A stretch of 64,000 nt of DNA, taken from Polynucleobacter sp. UK-Kesae-W10. Lineage in GTDB: Bacteria; Pseudomonadota; Gammaproteobacteria; Burkholderiales; Burkholderiaceae. How positions within the stretch are numbered: the first letter of the stretch is position 1; the number at the start of each line of letters is the position of its first letter. Below, one piece after another: positions 61,272 to 64,000 of the stretch. The DNA lies in assembly GCF_018881575.1 (NCBI RefSeq), contig NZ_JACVQB010000001.1:854986-918985 (forward strand), in the 5' to 3' direction. A program made the position numbers and the translations under genes. Under the pieces are notes generated by a model. It did not search any database. It saw only the letters and a program-made list of their open reading frames with translations, and was not told the origin of the DNA.

Positions 61272-62492
61272 TTGACCTCCCCGCGCGTAAATCTCTTAGA
61301 TTTTGACGCTGACCAAATGGCGGCGTATGTCGCGGGGTTGAATGAAAAGCCCTTCAGGGCAAAACAACTCATGCAGTGGATACACCAACGCGGTGTATCG
61401 GACATCAACGACATGAGTGACTTGGCGAAAAGCTTTAGAGCAACGTTGCTCGATAAGGCTCAAGTCCTCTCTCTCCCAGTCATTAAAGACGAACATGCTG
61501 CTGACGGCACACGCAAGTGGCTCTTAGACGTAGGCGCTGGTAATGCAGTGGAGTCTGTATTTATTCCAGAAGATGATCGCGGTACCTTGTGCATCTCGTC
61601 TCAGGCTGGTTGCGCAGTCAATTGCCGTTTTTGCTCTACCGGGCATCAAGGCTTTTCGCGTAACCTCACTTCCGGTGAAATCATCGGCCAATTGTGGTTT
61701 GCTGAACATCTCTTGCGCAATGATCCAGAGGCCGTGCGCAGAATTGAAAAATTTCCCACACCCGGCTGGGAACACACTGGGCGTGTGATTTCTAATGTGG
61801 TGATGATGGGCATGGGTGAGCCATTACTCAACTATGACAATGTGGTATCCGCATTACGACTGATGCTCGACGATCGCGCTTATGGTTTATCGCGTCGCCG
61901 TGTCACCGTCTCTACTTCAGGCGTGGTGCCGATGATTGATCGCTTGGCGCAAGATTGCCCAGTTGCTTTGGCGGTGTCATTACATGCGCCCAACGATGCA
62001 TTGCGTGATCAGTTAGTGCCACTCAATCAAAAGTATCCCCTCCATGAATTGCTAGATGCGTGCGAGCGTTATCTACCATTTGCGCCAAGGGATTTTTTAA
62101 CCTTTGAGTACTGCATGCTCGACGGTGTAAATGATTCTGATATTCAGGCGAAAGAATTGGTGCGCTTACTCAAGAACATTAAGTGCAAAATTAATCTCAT
62201 TCCCTTTAATCCATTCCCGGAGTCTGGCCTGAAGCGGTCACCTGCTCAGAGAGTGCATGCTTTTGCCAGTATCTTGCTTGACGCTGGCATGGTAGCTACA
62301 GTTCGCAAGACCCGCGGTGATGATATTGCTGCTGCCTGTGGCCAATTGGCGGGTGATGTGGTTGACCGCACACGTGTGCGTGAGCGTGCTGTGCACAAAG
62401 CAGAGATTGAGATTGAAGAAGTTCAGTCTGATGACGATTTTGAAGTAAAGCAAAATGAGCGCCCCGTTGAGTGGCTTAAAAAGTTAAATTAA
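61272..62492 (+). CDS. rlmN: Dual-specificity RNA methyltransferase RlmN
   Basis: A 406-residue radical SAM enzyme with TTG start at 61272. The iron-sulfur CxxxCxxC motif is at Cys114, Cys118 and Cys121 ([16 protein letters not shown]); [10 protein letters not shown] and a C-terminal ACGQL with the catalytic Cys follow. It makes 2-methyladenosine in 23S rRNA and tRNA. The C-terminal tail is charged and 30 residues longer than the core. ispG follows after 10 bases. Confidence 0.95.
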   Translation: MTSPRVNLLDFDADQMAAYVAGLNEKPFRAKQLMQWIHQRGVSDINDMSDLAKSFRATLLDKAQVLSLPVIKDEHAADGTRKWLLDVGAGNAVESVFIPEDDRGTLCISSQAGCAVNCRFCSTGHQGFSRNLTSGEIIGQLWFAEHLLRNDPEAVRRIEKFPTPGWEHTGRVISNVVMMGMGEPLLNYDNVVSALRLMLDDRAYGLSRRRVTVSTSGVVPMIDRLAQDCPVALAVSLHAPNDALRDQLVPLNQKYPLHELLDACERYLPFAPRDFLTFEYCMLDGVNDSDIQAKELVRLLKNIKCKINLIPFNPFPESGLKRSPAQRVHAFASILLDAGMVATVRKTRGDDIAAACGQLAGDVVDRTRVRERAVHKAEIEIEEVQSDDDFEVKQNERPVEWLKKLN

Positions 62493-62502
62493 TTAGATCC
62501 CT

Positions 62503-63777
62503 ATGAGCTCTAATCAGTCACCCCTCCCAAAGCTACCTTTAGGCCCAGCGCCGAAGCGCGCTACTCGCCAAGCTAAGGTTGTTTGGCAGTCAAACATCAT
62601 CACTGTCGGTGGTGATGCTCCGGTACGTGTGCAGTCCATGACCAATACCGATACGGCTGATGCAGTGGGTACCGCAATACAGGTGAAAGAATTAGCGCGT
62701 GCGGGTTCAGAGATGGTGCGTATTACCGTCAACACACCAGAGGCTGCAGCAGCAGTTCCTTATATTCGTGAGCAGTTAGACAAGATGGATGTTTTGGTGC
62801 CCTTGATTGGCGACTTCCATTACAACGGCCACACTTTATTAAATGATTACCCCGATTGCGCGAAGGCTCTATCGAAGTACCGCATCAATCCTGGCAATGT
62901 CGGTAAGGGCGCGAAGCGAGATCCTCAGTTTGCGCAGATGATTGAGGCAGCTTGCAAATATGACAAGCCTATTCGCATTGGAGTCAATTGGGGCAGCTTA
63001 GATCAAGATCTACTGGCATCCATCATGGATAGCAATGCTGCATTGGCGGTGCCTAAGACAGCGCAAGAGGTGATGATTGAGGCTTTAATTCAGTCAGCAC
63101 TACAGTCTGCAGAAAAAGCGGTTGAGTTGGGAATGAATCCTGATCAAATTCTGCTTTCTTGCAAAGTCAGCAATGTGCAAGACTTGGTTGCGGTATATCG
63201 CGATCTTTCGCGTCGTTCTGACTATCCCTTGCATTTAGGTTTAACCGAAGCAGGCATGGGTAGCAAAGGAATTGTCTCTTCTACAGCGGCCATGGGTATT
63301 TTGTTGCAAGAGGGTATTGGCGACACGATTCGTGTTTCATTAACGCCAGATCCCGGTGCTCCGCGTGAAAATGAAGTGATTGTTGCCCAAGAAATTTTGC
63401 AGACCATGGGATTGCGTAACTTCACTCCTATGGTGATTGCCTGTCCCGGCTGTGGCAGAACAACTAGTACGACCTTCCAGGAGTTGGCTGCCAATATTCA
63501 ATCGTACTTACGTCAGCAAATGCCGATTTGGAAGAAAACCCATCCAGGTGTTGAGAATATGAACGTGGCTGTGATGGGCTGCATTGTGAATGGTCCTGGC
63601 GAGAGTAAGCATGCCAATATTGGTATTTCATTGCCGGGAACGGGTGAAACACCAACGGCACCGGTATTTGTGGATGGCATTAAAGTGAAGACACTGCGTG
63701 GTGACAATATTGCCCAAGAGTTTCAGGTCATCGTAGACGACTATGTCAAACAGCACTATGCCACTAAGTCTGAATAA
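62503..63777 (+). CDS. ispG: 4-hydroxy-3-methylbut-2-en-1-yl diphosphate synthase (IspG)
   Basis: A 424-residue MEP-pathway enzyme. A TIM barrel with [15 protein letters not shown] and NPGNVGKG, then the [4Fe-4S] cysteines in CPGCGRT and CIVNGPGE. It converts MEcPP to HMBPP for isoprenoid synthesis. No pilF- or rodZ-like gene lies between rlmN and ispG, as it would in many relatives. Followed 25 bases later by hisS. Confidence 0.96.
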   Translation: MSSNQSPLPKLPLGPAPKRATRQAKVVWQSNIITVGGDAPVRVQSMTNTDTADAVGTAIQVKELARAGSEMVRITVNTPEAAAAVPYIREQLDKMDVLVPLIGDFHYNGHTLLNDYPDCAKALSKYRINPGNVGKGAKRDPQFAQMIEAACKYDKPIRIGVNWGSLDQDLLASIMDSNAALAVPKTAQEVMIEALIQSALQSAEKAVELGMNPDQILLSCKVSNVQDLVAVYRDLSRRSDYPLHLGLTEAGMGSKGIVSSTAAMGILLQEGIGDTIRVSLTPDPGAPRENEVIVAQEILQTMGLRNFTPMVIACPGCGRTTSTTFQELAANIQSYLRQQMPIWKKTHPGVENMNVAVMGCIVNGPGESKHANIGISLPGTGETPTAPVFVDGIKVKTLRGDNIAQEFQVIVDDYVKQHYATKSE

Positions 63778-63802
63778 GTTTTATTAGAAGAACAATAAAG
63801 AT

Positions 63803-64000
63803 GACCGATCAAAACAACACCGCAAAAGCTCAAAAAGCACAAAAAATTAATGGCGTGCGCGGCATGAATGATTTATTGCCGGCAGATGCAGCGCAATGGG
63901 CGCATCTCGAGCATGTACTGCGAGATTTAACGCGCGCTTATGGCTATGAGTTTTTAAGAACGCCCATCGTAGAGGCAACAGCGGTATTTCAACGCGGCAT
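63803..64000 (+). CDS. hisS: Histidyl-tRNA synthetase, N-terminal part only
   Basis: The first 66 codons are present; the gene continues past the window. NGVRGMNDLLPADA and YGYEFLRTPIVEATAVFQRG are the class II motif 1 region of HisRS. A basic leader MTDQNNTAKAQKAQK precedes it. Operon with ispG. Confidence 0.93.

Noticed and set aside
1..64000. CRISPR arrays, insertion sequences, tRNA genes, prophage
   Set aside because: No regularly spaced repeats, transposase motifs, cloverleaf sequences or phage structural genes were seen on reading; a dedicated search could still find a degenerate element.

Overview
The window looks like a chromosomal segment of a betaproteobacterium of the Burkholderiaceae, most likely Polynucleobacter or a close freshwater relative. 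This is inferred from gene content and moderate GC; no database search was run. Supporting signs are several orphan Bug-type tripartite-tricarboxylate (TTT) binding proteins, the SRP RNA opposite dnaX-ybaB-recR, trxA/rho/rpmE2, surE-pcm-nlpD next to rlmD, ndk-rlmN-ispG-hisS, and a betaproteobacterial AddB/AddA-like pair. No insertion sequence, prophage, CRISPR array or tRNA was recognised.

Region 1 (1-7.7 kb) holds a thioesterase, a GNAT acetyltransferase, an exported repeat protein and oxyanion/iron handling. Orphan tungstate (TupA-like) and molybdate (ModA-like) binding proteins are divergent around a ModE-like site. An OprB-type porin is divergent from feoAB around two Fur-like boxes.

Region 2 (7.7-23 kb) is the accessory, least understood part. 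It has four orphan Bug receptors, three fumarylacetoacetate-hydrolase-fold enzymes (one Tat-exported), a secreted class II aldolase-like protein in an operon with a Bug receptor and an outer-membrane protein, and a four-gene cluster of uncharacterised exported and membrane proteins (DUF6152/DUF6644-like). It also has a SemiSWEET, a lipoprotein alpha/beta hydrolase, an exported Ntn-hydrolase, a crotonase, and a DUF5993-like/DsbB-like pair. Together they suggest uptake and envelope processing of small organic acids or amides, substrates unknown.

Region 3 (23-32.5 kb) has four consecutive lipoproteins including YcfL- and LpoB-like proteins (peptidoglycan synthase control), a GT39-like enzyme with a MATE transporter, then rpmE2, rho and trxA on the minus strand. 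Region 4 (32.5-46.7 kb) is dominated by DNA repair and replication: AddB/AddA-like nuclease-helicase, LexA-box-controlled umuDC, a DnaQ-like exonuclease, SRP RNA and dnaX-ybaB-recR. Small proteins absent from length-filtered annotation lie here.

Region 5 (46.8-54.4 kb) has a second OprB-type porin before a CzcCBA/CusCBA-like heavy-metal RND efflux operon whose three genes all appear to start with TTG. Region 6 (54.3-64 kb) is housekeeping: surE-pcm-nlpD-exonuclease-rlmD (with no rpoS in the usual place), an outer-membrane barrel, a 26-residue membrane peptide, a Bax-inhibitor-1 protein, ndk, rlmN, ispG and the start of hisS.
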